Notes under the pieces: model-generated
What the model saw: only the letters and a program-made list of their open reading frames with translations
Told to the model about the DNA's origin: nothing
Database searches by the model: none
In this document: positions 56,266-64,000 of the stretch, piece after piece
How the letters are laid out: every line of letters begins with the position of its first letter
How positions within the stretch are numbered: position 1 is the first letter of the stretch
Translations under genes and position numbers: made by a program
Source of the DNA: Nitrosomonas sp.
GTDB lineage: Bacteria; Pseudomonadota; Gammaproteobacteria; Burkholderiales; Nitrosomonadaceae
Assembly: GCA_016710135.1 (NCBI GenBank)
Contig: JADJLM010000001.1
Span: forward strand, 1,178,001-1,242,000
Length of the DNA stretch: 64,000 nucleotides
Direction of reading: 5' to 3'

Positions 56266-57548
56266 TAGGTTAATTGATAGAATGCACCCCTTCCCGCGTA
56301 GATTGCGTTATCGCCTAGATCTTCTTCGATACGTAGCAATTGATTATATTTTGCTAATCGGTCGGAACGCGATAGCGAACCTGTTTTGATCTGAAGCGCA
56401 TTCGTTGCAACTGCGATATCAGCAATGGTCGTATCCTCGGTTTCACCTGAACGGTGTGAAATCACAGCAGTATAGCCTGCACATTTAGCGATCTCTACCG
56501 CAGATAAGGTTTCCGTTAACGTACCGATCTGATTGACTTTGATCAGGATTGAATTTGCAATGCCACGCTTAATTCCTTCTTTTAGTATCCGACTATTGGT
56601 CACAAAGACATCATCACCGACTAGCTGAATTGTTTTACCAAGCCTTTCAGTTAATAATTTCCAACCATCCCAGTCATGTTCGCTCATGCCGTCTTCAATA
56701 CTAATGATTGGGTATTTATCAACCCAGGTAGCCAAATAATCAACAAATTGAGCAGAAGTTAGGCTTAAACCATCAGATTTAAGATGATATTTTCCATCTT
56801 GGTAGAATTCAGAGCTTGCGCAATCAATACCAATCGCAACTTGCGTACCAGGTTGATAACCTGCTTGATCGATCGCTTGTACAATCAACTGCAATCCTTC
56901 TTCATTACCGGACAGATTCGGTGCAAAACCACCTTCATCACCCACCGTTGTTGGCATATTTTTTTTACTGATGAGCTTTTTCAATGTATGAAAAATTTCA
57001 GCTCCACATCGTAGTGCTTCACGAAAACTGTCAAAGCCATGGGGAATAACCATGAATTCCTGCATATTCAGATTATTATTAGCGTGAGCGCCGCCATTGA
57101 TGAGATTCATCATCGGAACTGGCATCGATATCGCTCTTACTCCTCCTAAATAACGATATAAAGGTAAGCTGGATTCTTCAGCAGCAGCCTTCGCCACTGC
57201 CAGTGAAACAGCAAGGATGGCATTTGCTCCCATTCTCGATTTATTTTCGCTACCATCTAAATCAATCAGCGTCTGATCAATGAATGCTTGCTCTGACGCA
57301 TCGAGTCCCATGATGGTTTCAGAGATCTCGGTATTGACATTTTCAACCGCTTTGATCACGCCTTTGCCAAAGTAGCGTTCCTCATCTTCATCGCGTAATT
57401 CGATCGCTTCTTTGGTTCCAACCGAAGCGCCTGATGGAACGGATGCACGTCCCAACGCGCCAGATTCTAATAAAACATCTGCTTCTATGGTTGGATTGCC
57501 ACGAGAATCTAAAATTTCTCGCGCAATGACATCTACTATCGCACTCAT
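56265..57548 (-). CDS. eno: Enolase
   Basis: A 427-residue glycolytic enzyme interconverting 2-phosphoglycerate and phosphoenolpyruvate. The SGASVGTKEAIELRD loop, Mg ligands and catalytic Lys in VGDEGGFAPNLSGNEE, ISIEDGMSEHDWDGW, VGDDVFVTN and LIKVNQIGTLTET, and SHRSGETEDT are all intact. 56 bases after pyrG; kdsA, often located between these genes in proteobacteria, is absent here. Confidence 0.96.
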   Translation of the reverse strand: MSAIVDVIAREILDSRGNPTIEADVLLESGALGRASVPSGASVGTKEAIELRDEDEERYFGKGVIKAVENVNTEISETIMGLDASEQAFIDQTLIDLDGSENKSRMGANAILAVSLAVAKAAAEESSLPLYRYLGGVRAISMPVPMMNLINGGAHANNNLNMQEFMVIPHGFDSFREALRCGAEIFHTLKKLISKKNMPTTVGDEGGFAPNLSGNEEGLQLIVQAIDQAGYQPGTQVAIGIDCASSEFYQDGKYHLKSDGLSLTSAQFVDYLATWVDKYPIISIEDGMSEHDWDGWKLLTERLGKTIQLVGDDVFVTNSRILKEGIKRGIANSILIKVNQIGTLTETLSAVEIAKCAGYTAVISHRSGETEDTTIADIAVATNALQIKTGSLSRSDRLAKYNQLLRIEEDLGDNAIYAGRGAFYQLT

Positions 57549-57604
57549 GCTACTTTCTTCCTTGTAATAATCGACTTAATGTTCTTCTCTCTATTGCTTT
57601 CTTT

Positions 57605-59271
57605 CTAAGCAATTTCTTTCTGCTTTAAATTGTTATCTGTACGCTGATTTGCGTAGCTAATCGCGGCATTGATATATGCCTTGAATAAGGGGTGTGCTTT
57701 TTGGGGAGTAGATGTAAATTCTGGATGAAACTGACAAGCAACAAACCAAGGGTGCTCATCTTGAGACAATTCAACCATTTCGCATAACCTTTCTTCAGCA
57801 GATACGCCACTTATTTTCAGACCCGCTTCTTCTAAGCTGGGAATAAAGCTCGCATTCACTTCATACCGATGGCGGTGACGCTCTGTGATTTTATCAGATT
57901 CATAGATTCTTTTGGCCAATGAATCTTCGTTGAGAAAACACAATTGTCCTCCCAAACGCATCGTTCCACCGAGATTAGTATCTTCCGAGCGCTTCTCTAT
58001 CTGACCTTCACGGGTTCGCCACTCAGTAATTAGACCAAGAACGGGATAAGGCGTATTCGGATTAAACTCCGTGCTATGTGCATTTTCTAAATGTAGTTCG
58101 TTTCGTGCATATTCGATGACCGCAAGTTGCATTCCTAAACAGATTCCAAGGTAGGGAATTTTATGCGTGCGTGCATAATGAATAGCCATAATTTTTCCTT
58201 CAACACCACGTTTTCCAAATCCCCTGGAACCAAAATTGCCTCCTTATCGCTCAAGCAACCTGTACCTTCTTTTTCGATGAGCTCAGAATCTAAATAGCAG
58301 ATATTAATTTTGCAATGTGTATGAATTCCAGCATGAATCAATGCTTCTGATAAAGATTTATACGACTCGGTCAAATCCACATATTTGCCAACTAATGCAA
58401 TATTGACAGTCTTAGTAGGATGCTCCAATGCATAAACCAGGCTTTTCCAAACAGAAAGATTAGCAGGCCTAGCAAGAATATTAAGCTTATGGCAGATAAT
58501 CTCATCAAGCATCTGCTCATGGAGCAATGCCGGAATCTTATAAATACAATCAACATCGATGGCAGAAATTACCGCTTCTTCTTTCACATTGGTAAATAAT
58601 GCAATTTTGCGGCGTTCTTCTTGAGGCAGCATGCGATCTGAGCGGCAAAGCAGCACATCAGGCTGGATTCCGATCTCGCGCAACTCTTTAACCGAATGCT
58701 GGGTTGGTTTTGTTTTCAACTCACCGGCAGAACCAATATAAGGTAATAACGTTAAATGGATAAAGCAAGTATCGTCACGCGGGTGTTGCACTGCCATCTG
58801 CCGGATCGCTTCCAAGAATGGCAGTGATTCAATATCTCCTACCGTACCCCCAATTTCAACGATAGCAACCTGAGCATCATTCACACCGTTACGAATAAAC
58901 AACTTGATCTCATCAGTGATATGCGGAATGACCTGAACCGTCCCCCCAAGATAATCACCCCTTCTTTCTTTACGGATGACACTTTCGTAGATCTGGCCCG
59001 TCGTGAAATTGTTGCGCTTAGCCATTTTGGTACTGATAAAGCGCTCATAATGGCCCAGATCCAAATCAGTTTCAGCACCATCATCGGTAACAAACACTTC
59101 TCCATGCTGAAATGGATTCATAGTACCTGGATCAACATTGATATAAGGATCGAGCTTCAACATGGTTACTTTAATACCACGTGTTTCAAGCAGAGCAGCC
59201 AATGATGCGGCCGCAATTCCTTTACCTAATGAAGAAACAACTCCGCCAGTTACAAAGACATACTTAGTCAT
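57605..59271 (-). CDS. pyrG: CTP synthase, frameshifted
   Basis: CTP synthetase converts UTP to CTP with glutamine as nitrogen donor; about 555 residues when repaired. The amidoligase half starts MTKYVFVTGGVVSSLGKGI with the P-loop, Mg-binding LDPYINVDPGTMNPFQHGEV and EIGGTVGDIESLPF. The frame breaks at the C4 run 58221-58224 (one G missing on the coding strand); the repaired sequence gives GGFGKRGVEGKIMAIHYART, then the glutaminase Cys in GICLGMQLAV. The upstream TTG (59283) start is rejected in favour of ATG 59271. As pyrG is normally essential, sequencing error is the likely explanation. Confidence 0.93.
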
Positions 59272-59361
59272 AATGGAGGGCAATGTTAACTCAATAGTAA
59301 ACCATGGAAACTATCCCTATAGCCTCCATGTTATTCAAAAAATGAAACCTAAGCTGAGTTT

Positions 59362-61125
59362 CTAATAAACTCTCGCTTTAGGGGGAAACGATTCGACCGT
59401 CAATGGCTTCAATCGAACCGGTTTATAATCCAAGCGCTGGCCTTCTTTGAAATAGAGTGTATGTTTCAACCATTTTTCATCATTACGCTCTGGGAAATCG
59501 TCACGTGTATGCGCACCACGACTTTCATTTCGCGCTTCAGCAGAAACCATGGTAGCAATCGCCACCTCAATTAAATTATCTAATTCCAGCGCTTCGACTC
59601 GGGCTGTATTGAAAATTTTGCTCTTATCATTAATTTCAGTTCGTGCCACGCGCTGCGCTATTTCATTGATTTTACTAACCCCTTCTTTCAACATGTCCGG
59701 GAAGCGAAATACGCCACAATAAGTTTGCATAGTTCTACGAAGTGCGTCGCCCACATCTGCAACTTTCTCACCATTTTTTTGCGTATCAAGGCGATTCAAT
59801 CTCGCTAATGAGATATCAGCGATATCATCCGGTAACGATTTATGATGTGGGTTATGCTTGAGTGCCTCGATAATTTTGTTCCCAGCCGCACGGCCAAAAA
59901 CTACAATATCGAGCAGTGAGTTAGTCCCCAGGCGATTAGCGCCATGTACTGATACACAGGCACACTCACCCACAGCATATAATCCTGAAACCACTTCTTC
60001 AGGACCAGTCTTATAAGGTGCGACTACTTGTCCATAAAAATTAGTTGGAATTCCACCCATCATATAATGCGCAGTCGGCACAACGGGAATCGGTTCTTCT
60101 ATGGGATCCACATGGGCAAATTTAATCGCAATCTCGCGGATACCAGGTAGTCTTGATTTAATGATCTCCGGTCCCAGATGATCGAGTTTTAGCAACAAAT
60201 AGTCTCCGTCCTTGCCGCAACCTCTACCTTCTTTGATCTCTGTGGTCAGCGCCCGCGATACCACATCGCGGCTCGCCAAATCTTTGGCATTTGGTGCATA
60301 GCGCTCCATAAAGCGCTCACCATTTTTATTCAGCAAATATCCGCCCTCACCCCGAACCGCTTCGCTAATGAGAATACCGACGCCATGCACACCGGTTGGA
60401 TGAAATTGCCAAAATTCCATATCTTCTAGTGGAATACCTGCACGTGCCGCCATCCCCAATCCATCACCAGTATTAATGAATGCATTGGTACTCGCCTGGA
60501 AAATACGCCCTGCCCCACCCGTCGCCAATAAAGTAACCTTGGCTTGGAGAATCATGACTTCCCCTGTCTCCATTTCCAAAGCGGTTACGCCAAGCACATC
60601 CCCTTGTTGGTCACGCAATAAATCAAGACCCATCCATTCAACAAAAAACTGAGTATTAGCGTACAAGTTGCGCTGATAGAGTGTGTGCAACATCGCGTGC
60701 CCAGTACGATCAGCCACTGCGCAGGATCGCGTTGCTTGCATCCCCCCATAATTTTGAGACTGCCCACCAAAGGGTCGCTGGTATATTTTTCCATTATCAA
60801 GGCGATCGAATGGCATACCAAAATGCTCTAGCTCATAAACCACTTCAGGCGCCTGGCGACACATAAATTCAATCGCATCCTGATCACCCAAGTAATCTGA
60901 TCCTTTGACGGTATCATACATATGCCAGTGCCAGTTATCTTCAGTCACGTTACCCAGTGATGCTGCAATTCCACCTTGTGCAGCTACCGTATGTGACCGA
61001 GTTGGAAACACTTTGGATAATACTGCAACCGTTAGACCTGCTTCTGATAACTGCAAGGCGGCCCGCATTCCAGCGCCCCCTGCCCCAACAATCACGACGT
61101 CAAACTTTCTTTTGCGGATGGTCAC
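59362..61125 (-). CDS. sdhA: Succinate dehydrogenase flavoprotein subunit
   Basis: A 587-residue catalytic subunit oxidising succinate to fumarate, with covalent FAD. The dinucleotide loop VVIVGAGGAGMRAALQLSEA, the FAD-linking His in PTRSHTVAAQGG, the active-site HPTGVHGVGILISEAVRGEG and GANRLGTNSLLDIV are present. The start is placed at GTG 61125, with GGAG upstream; the ATG-like start at 61146 would overlap sdhD by 20 bases. The iron-sulfur subunit gene sdhB does not follow; pyrG does, after 90 bases. Confidence 0.92.
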   Translation of the reverse strand: MTIRKRKFDVVIVGAGGAGMRAALQLSEAGLTVAVLSKVFPTRSHTVAAQGGIAASLGNVTEDNWHWHMYDTVKGSDYLGDQDAIEFMCRQAPEVVYELEHFGMPFDRLDNGKIYQRPFGGQSQNYGGMQATRSCAVADRTGHAMLHTLYQRNLYANTQFFVEWMGLDLLRDQQGDVLGVTALEMETGEVMILQAKVTLLATGGAGRIFQASTNAFINTGDGLGMAARAGIPLEDMEFWQFHPTGVHGVGILISEAVRGEGGYLLNKNGERFMERYAPNAKDLASRDVVSRALTTEIKEGRGCGKDGDYLLLKLDHLGPEIIKSRLPGIREIAIKFAHVDPIEEPIPVVPTAHYMMGGIPTNFYGQVVAPYKTGPEEVVSGLYAVGECACVSVHGANRLGTNSLLDIVVFGRAAGNKIIEALKHNPHHKSLPDDIADISLARLNRLDTQKNGEKVADVGDALRRTMQTYCGVFRFPDMLKEGVSKINEIAQRVARTEINDKSKIFNTARVEALELDNLIEVAIATMVSAEARNESRGAHTRDDFPERNDEKWLKHTLYFKEGQRLDYKPVRLKPLTVESFPPKARVY

Positions 61126-61126
61126 A

Positions 61127-61474
61127 TTATCTCCATAGCACATCAATAAACCAAATGAGATAAAATAGCAAAGCGGTAATAACTAAAACCTGCACACTCA
61201 ATCGAATACTGGTAATCTTCACATAATCCATCAGTACATTCCTGATACCAACCCAGGCATGCCAACATAGACCAATAAAAACCAGCAGAGAAAAAATTCT
61301 CATCCATTGACTAGCAAAAATTGATTTCAACCCTACATAATCACTCGCTTGAGTGGTGAATACCCAAGCAAGCAACAATAAATACAAAACCATTAATACT
61401 GCTGTAACGCGCTGAATTAACCAATCGATTAACCCATAATGCGCTCCAGTCAAAGGTTTAGTACGCGTTACCAT
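61127..61474 (-). CDS. sdhD: Succinate dehydrogenase membrane anchor subunit SdhD
   Basis: A 115-residue protein with three membrane helices; the His in CWHAWVGIRNVLMDYVK is a candidate heme b or quinone-site ligand. The N-terminal GAHYGLIDWLIQRVTAVLM segment is typical of SdhD. It overlaps sdhC by 7 bases and is followed immediately by sdhA. Confidence 0.88.
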   Translation of the reverse strand: MVTRTKPLTGAHYGLIDWLIQRVTAVLMVLYLLLLAWVFTTQASDYVGLKSIFASQWMRIFSLLVFIGLCWHAWVGIRNVLMDYVKITSIRLSVQVLVITALLFYLIWFIDVLWR

Positions 61475-61856
61475 GATAAGACAACCAGTAAAGCAGTTAA
61501 TCCGATACTGAGCACCATAACCAGCTTACTCCCCAACCGTGAGCCTTCTAATGTACTCCCTAAATGCAAATCAAGCGCTAAGTGGCGAATTCCTGCACAG
61601 AGATGATGAACAAGTGCCCAGAGAAAAAAAATGAAGCCACATTTAATGACGGGGTTAGTAACTACCGATTGAAACTGAGCATAGCTTTCAGGTGACTCTA
61701 ATACTTGTTGAAAGCTATAAAGCAATAAGGGTAAACCAGGAAAAACAATAACACGCCACTGATCCGGTGCAGTATCGAAACGATAGCAGGAAGCGGCTGC
61801 TTGATTTTAACGAGATTCAAATACTTAGGTCGTCTGCTTTGAAATTTAGTCTCCAT
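61468..61856 (-). CDS. sdhC: Succinate dehydrogenase cytochrome b556 subunit SdhC, frameshifted
   Basis: A membrane anchor of about 129 residues when repaired. From ATG 61856 the frame reads METKFQSRRPKYLNLVKIKQ and has the family SILHRISGVLLFF segment that contacts quinone. It then goes out of frame because one C is missing next to 61739-61740. The restored sequence is FPGLPLLLYSFQQVLES, joining the downstream frame that carries the heme ligand region LVHHLCAGIRHLALDL. Probably a sequencing error, since all SDH subunits here are otherwise intact. Confidence 0.88.
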
Positions 61857-62081
61857 ACTTTAAATCACTGACCTACTAGATTCCGATATCATTAAAAGGG
61901 TAGTATTAGTGTAATCGCTTAAATCAATTCATTCAACGCTTTAATCTCAGCCTGTTATGCAGCAAATAAGCTATCCGCGTTTGTAACGCAAGATCAGCCC
62001 GATTTCATAGGGAGTCTAAGGATATTTTCAAGAGACGTAGGAAAGGCTGATTACAAGAAACTGATAATACTAAATAGCCAA

Positions 62082-62837
62082 TTAGACTTTCTCAGTATTA
62101 AATGAGCCACGGACATCCTTGACCATATACGCTAACTTAGTCACATCCAAAATATGCCATGCCCGTCCCTTACACTCAATAATACCTTGACGCGTAAGCG
62201 CAGATATTTCACGTGAAACTTCCTCGCGCCGAGTACTCACATAATTAGCTAATTCCTCATGGGTTGGCGCAGGTGAAATAATAGCTAAGTTCTCAGCTAC
62301 TTTGTTCTTATGGGTCAATCGCAATAATTCCGCATGTATGCGATTACGAACGGCCAAGGTACTAAAATCAAAAACCCGCTCAGTTAGACGCCGGACCTGG
62401 CCAACTAATCGCTTTAGGATCGCGTTACAAAACTCGGGATAAGTATGGATTAGCTCGAGAAAAGCGCTACTCGGCAATGAAGCGAGTTGTGAATCTTTTA
62501 ATGCAACCGCTGTTGCAGACCGAGCTAATCCATCGATGGCGGTTAGTTCCCCAAACATCTCGCCTTCGGGTAAATCACATAAAATAACCTCATCTCCAGA
62601 TAGCGAATAATAATGAATCCGAATCATTCCTTTTAAGATAAAGAAAACACTGTTGGTGTGATCTTGATATCTGAGAATTTCTTCGCCAGCATTACAATGT
62701 TGCTGATAGCAAGAGCAAGCGCTAATAATTTTGTCTAAATCATTAGGCAAGATATTCTGAAGCTCTTTTATAGAGAAAAATTCTCGCAAACGTATATTGG
62801 GTTTGAGATCAAAAAACTCTTCACTCCGAGCATTCAT
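62082..62837 (-). CDS. Crp/Fnr family transcription regulator
   Basis: A 251-residue regulator: a cyclic-nucleotide-binding-like beta roll (about residues 45-155, VFFILKGMIRIHYY and EGEMFGELTAIDGLARSATA), a dimerisation helix, then a winged helix-turn-helix (HEELANYVSTRREEVSREIS). Three Cys occur in SACSCYQQHC at about residues 41-50, just before the beta roll, a position different from the FNR iron-sulfur cysteines, so an oxygen-sensing role is not shown. Ligand and targets are unknown. It lies downstream of the 53-residue peptide gene on the same strand. Confidence 0.88.
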   Translation of the reverse strand: MNARSEEFFDLKPNIRLREFFSIKELQNILPNDLDKIISACSCYQQHCNAGEEILRYQDHTNSVFFILKGMIRIHYYSLSGDEVILCDLPEGEMFGELTAIDGLARSATAVALKDSQLASLPSSAFLELIHTYPEFCNAILKRLVGQVRRLTERVFDFSTLAVRNRIHAELLRLTHKNKVAENLAIISPAPTHEELANYVSTRREEVSREISALTRQGIIECKGRAWHILDVTKLAYMVKDVRGSFNTEKV

Positions 62838-62950
62838 ATTTATTCTCTAAGTAGAAATATTTTATTTATCTTTTCTATAGTAAGCTTTATTCTGTATAAA
62901 GCTTACTGCTAGTCAATCACTTATATCACTTGGATAAAACTCGCTATTTG

Positions 62951-63112
62951 TCAGTCTTGCTCCCAATAACCAGCAATCCACGCACCTCCTTCAGAATGAC
63001 CTGGAACCCAATGCCAGCCACCTCCCCTGGGCCTTGGTGACGGCTCTTCATTAATTTCCTCGCTCGAAACATTTGAAACTCGCGAATCTAATTCTAATTC
63101 ATCATTTTTCAT
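62951..63112 (-). CDS. 53-residue peptide with WxxGxW repeat-like C-terminus
   Basis: A small frame with a GAGG ribosome binding site directly upstream of its ATG. The first 30 residues are acidic (MKNDELELDSRVSNVSSEE then NEEPSPRPRGGG), without a signal sequence. The rest is aromatic: WHWVPGHSEGGAWIAGYW, ending EQD. Its last 16 residues match the C-terminus of the next upstream gene's lipoprotein at 11 of 16 positions (W..GH.EGGAWI.GY). It resembles WxxGxW repeat proteins; a leader-plus-core arrangement also recalls peptide natural-product precursors, but no modifying enzyme is seen. Reality as a gene is likely given the shared motif. Confidence 0.6.
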   Translation of the reverse strand: MKNDELELDSRVSNVSSEEINEEPSPRPRGGGWHWVPGHSEGGAWIAGYWEQD

Positions 63113-63186
63113 TTTACCTCCTCATGCTGGTTAACCAGGAAAATAAATAACAACTTACCTATGAAGATAATAATCAGAGAATGTAT

Positions 63187-63609
63187 TTAATCATCACAAT
63201 AACCACTTATCCATGCACCACCTTCAACATGCCCAGCTATCCAAGATTTACAAGTTGATCCTTTAAATTTAATTAAAGAATAAGATTGAATACTCTCTAT
63301 AGTGAATGTACTTGGAAGTTGGAATCTTTTAACCTCAGTTGCAGCAGATTTAGCAAATGTTATTTCTCCATCTTTACTAACAACTGCTATAAATGATATA
63401 TCAGGGATACCTAATTTTTTTAAAGCAATTTCTACTTCACTTGTTAACACTACATTGGCTAAATTTGCTGTTTCACATTCATTACTTACCGATCTATTTG
63501 CACAATTTTGGTTTACTCCACTTCCCACACCTCCTACTTTGTGAATACCAAACGTATGACACCCTGTTAAGATTAATAAACTAATGAATATACTCGATAT
63601 TGCTTTCAT
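63187..63609 (-). CDS. Lipoprotein with WxxGx C-terminal motif
   Basis: A 140-residue lipoprotein with a lipobox LLILTGC at the N-terminus (Cys17), a region with several Cys and a strand-rich middle (ISFIAVVSKDGEITFAKS). The last 19 residues are SWIAGHVEGGAWISGYCDD, closely related to the C-terminus of the 53-residue peptide gene downstream. The function is unknown. It starts 9 bases after the stop of the outer-membrane barrel gene, so a common transcript is likely. The neighbouring barrel protein suggests an envelope or uptake role (inference). Confidence 0.68.
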   Translation of the reverse strand: MKAISSIFISLLILTGCHTFGIHKVGGVGSGVNQNCANRSVSNECETANLANVVLTSEVEIALKKLGIPDISFIAVVSKDGEITFAKSAATEVKRFQLPSTFTIESIQSYSLIKFKGSTCKSWIAGHVEGGAWISGYCDD

Positions 63610-63618
63610 TTTCCCTCC

Positions 63619-64000
63619 TTAAAAGTTAAGTGTTAATCGTAAAAAAACTGTTCTACTTGGAATAAAGCGACTAGCAATTGCCTCAGATTGCTGAAAATTT
63701 ATGCTCCTATATAAAAAATCTTGATCTAATAAATTTCTTCCTTCTAAACTCAGAACACCTCTCCGATTAGGCATTCTAAAACCAAGTACTGCATCCCATA
63801 AAAAGAAGCTATCCATACCGGCATTCAACTTAGCTGAATTCCGCTGATCTTCAGGCAAATTTGTAGCTGATCGTTCAGTGTCTTGTAGTACAAACGTTGT
63901 TGTCATTCCAGCAAATAAGCCAGAAGGATCAAAGTAGCTTATGTTGATTGGAGTGCTCAATGTGTTTATCCGATTTACTTCTAAAGGTGGTGTTTTTGCT
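63619..64000 (-). CDS. Outer-membrane beta-barrel protein (TonB-receptor-like), C-terminal part
   Basis: The frame is open from the window edge, so the N-terminus is outside. About 127 C-terminal residues are visible: VNRINTLSTPINISYFDPSG, LFAGMTTTFVLQDTERS, DSFFLWDAVLGFRMPNRRG, LSLEGRNLLDQDFLYRSI, and the barrel ending TVFLRLTLNF with a terminal Phe, the classic outer-membrane insertion signal. The NLLDQDF and LGFRMPNR strands resemble TonB-dependent receptors, although TPR-plus-barrel porins end similarly. It is the first visible gene of a leftward group with the lipoprotein and the small peptide. Confidence 0.72.
   Translation of the reverse strand, partial: AKTPPLEVNRINTLSTPINISYFDPSGLFAGMTTTFVLQDTERSATNLPEDQRNSAKLNAGMDSFFLWDAVLGFRMPNRRGVLSLEGRNLLDQDFLYRSINFQQSEAIASRFIPSRTVFLRLTLNF

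Noticed and set aside
57605..59271. Programmed ribosomal frameshifting in pyrG and other broken genes
   Set aside because: The shift sites lack the usual slippery heptamer plus stimulatory structure, differ from gene to gene and go in both directions. Homopolymer miscounting is simpler.

Overview
The window reads as a chromosome segment of a Gram-negative betaproteobacterium, most likely close to Nitrosomonas (Nitrosomonadaceae). This is inferred from the gene families and their order: an aa3-type cytochrome oxidase cluster with a DUF2970 protein and a small assembly protein, a bioBFHCD operon, pilMNOPQ divergent from a class A penicillin-binding protein, hemB beside engB, and gltX beside tRNA genes. 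The DNA looks fairly AT-rich. No taxonomic search could be run.

Layout. 1-2,073: a broken GspE/PilB N-terminal fragment, an IS630-like scrap and a large unknown lipoprotein. 2,621-12,247: housekeeping genes (radical SAM protein, queD, tatD, radC, coaBC, a damaged dut, a DUF192 protein, ffh, a CcsA-like protein), with a diheme cytochrome c peroxidase inserted between coaBC and dut. 12,264-17,530: a HerA-like ATPase, a truncated IS3 element, a small element with inverted ends, a clear 6S RNA gene (ssrS), a BON-domain lipoprotein and a GlcD-like oxidase. 17,651-24,208: the cytochrome oxidase operon (coxB, coxA, small protein, ctaG, DUF2970, coxC, surf1, SCO-like, ctaB). 24,759-30,386: a defective GspE-like ATPase, a cAMP-phosphodiesterase-like hydrolase, a universal stress protein, a TerC protein and a patatin. 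30,545-37,369: pip, the biotin operon, comF and trmL. 37,385-44,919: the type IV pilus assembly operon and PBP1A. 44,948-50,308: hemB, a probable unannotated small RNA, engB, coaX, birA, tRNA-Glu, tRNA-Ala and gltX. 50,544-55,894: a glutamine cyclotransferase, two tandem FemAB/GNAT-fold paralogues, a decayed IS3 transposase, a LolA-like and an SRPBCC protein. 55,960-61,856: ftsB, eno, pyrG and sdhA-D-C. 62,082-64,000: a Crp/Fnr regulator, a 53-residue peptide gene and a lipoprotein gene sharing a WxxGx-type C-terminal motif, and the end of an outer-membrane barrel gene.

One feature cuts across the whole window: at least twelve reading frames are broken by a single-base gain or loss inside a short homopolymer, including in genes expected to be essential (pyrG) or important (coxA, sdhC). 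In each case restoring one base gives a full family-length protein, often with a stop that overlaps the next gene exactly. The simplest reading is sequencing error of the homopolymer type. Two lesions do not fit that explanation: dut lacks five residues of its catalytic motif 2, and the GspE-like ATPase lacks an internal segment. The best candidates for something undescribed are the structured plus-strand RNA between hemB and engB, and the paired WxxGx peptide/lipoprotein genes beside the outer-membrane receptor.
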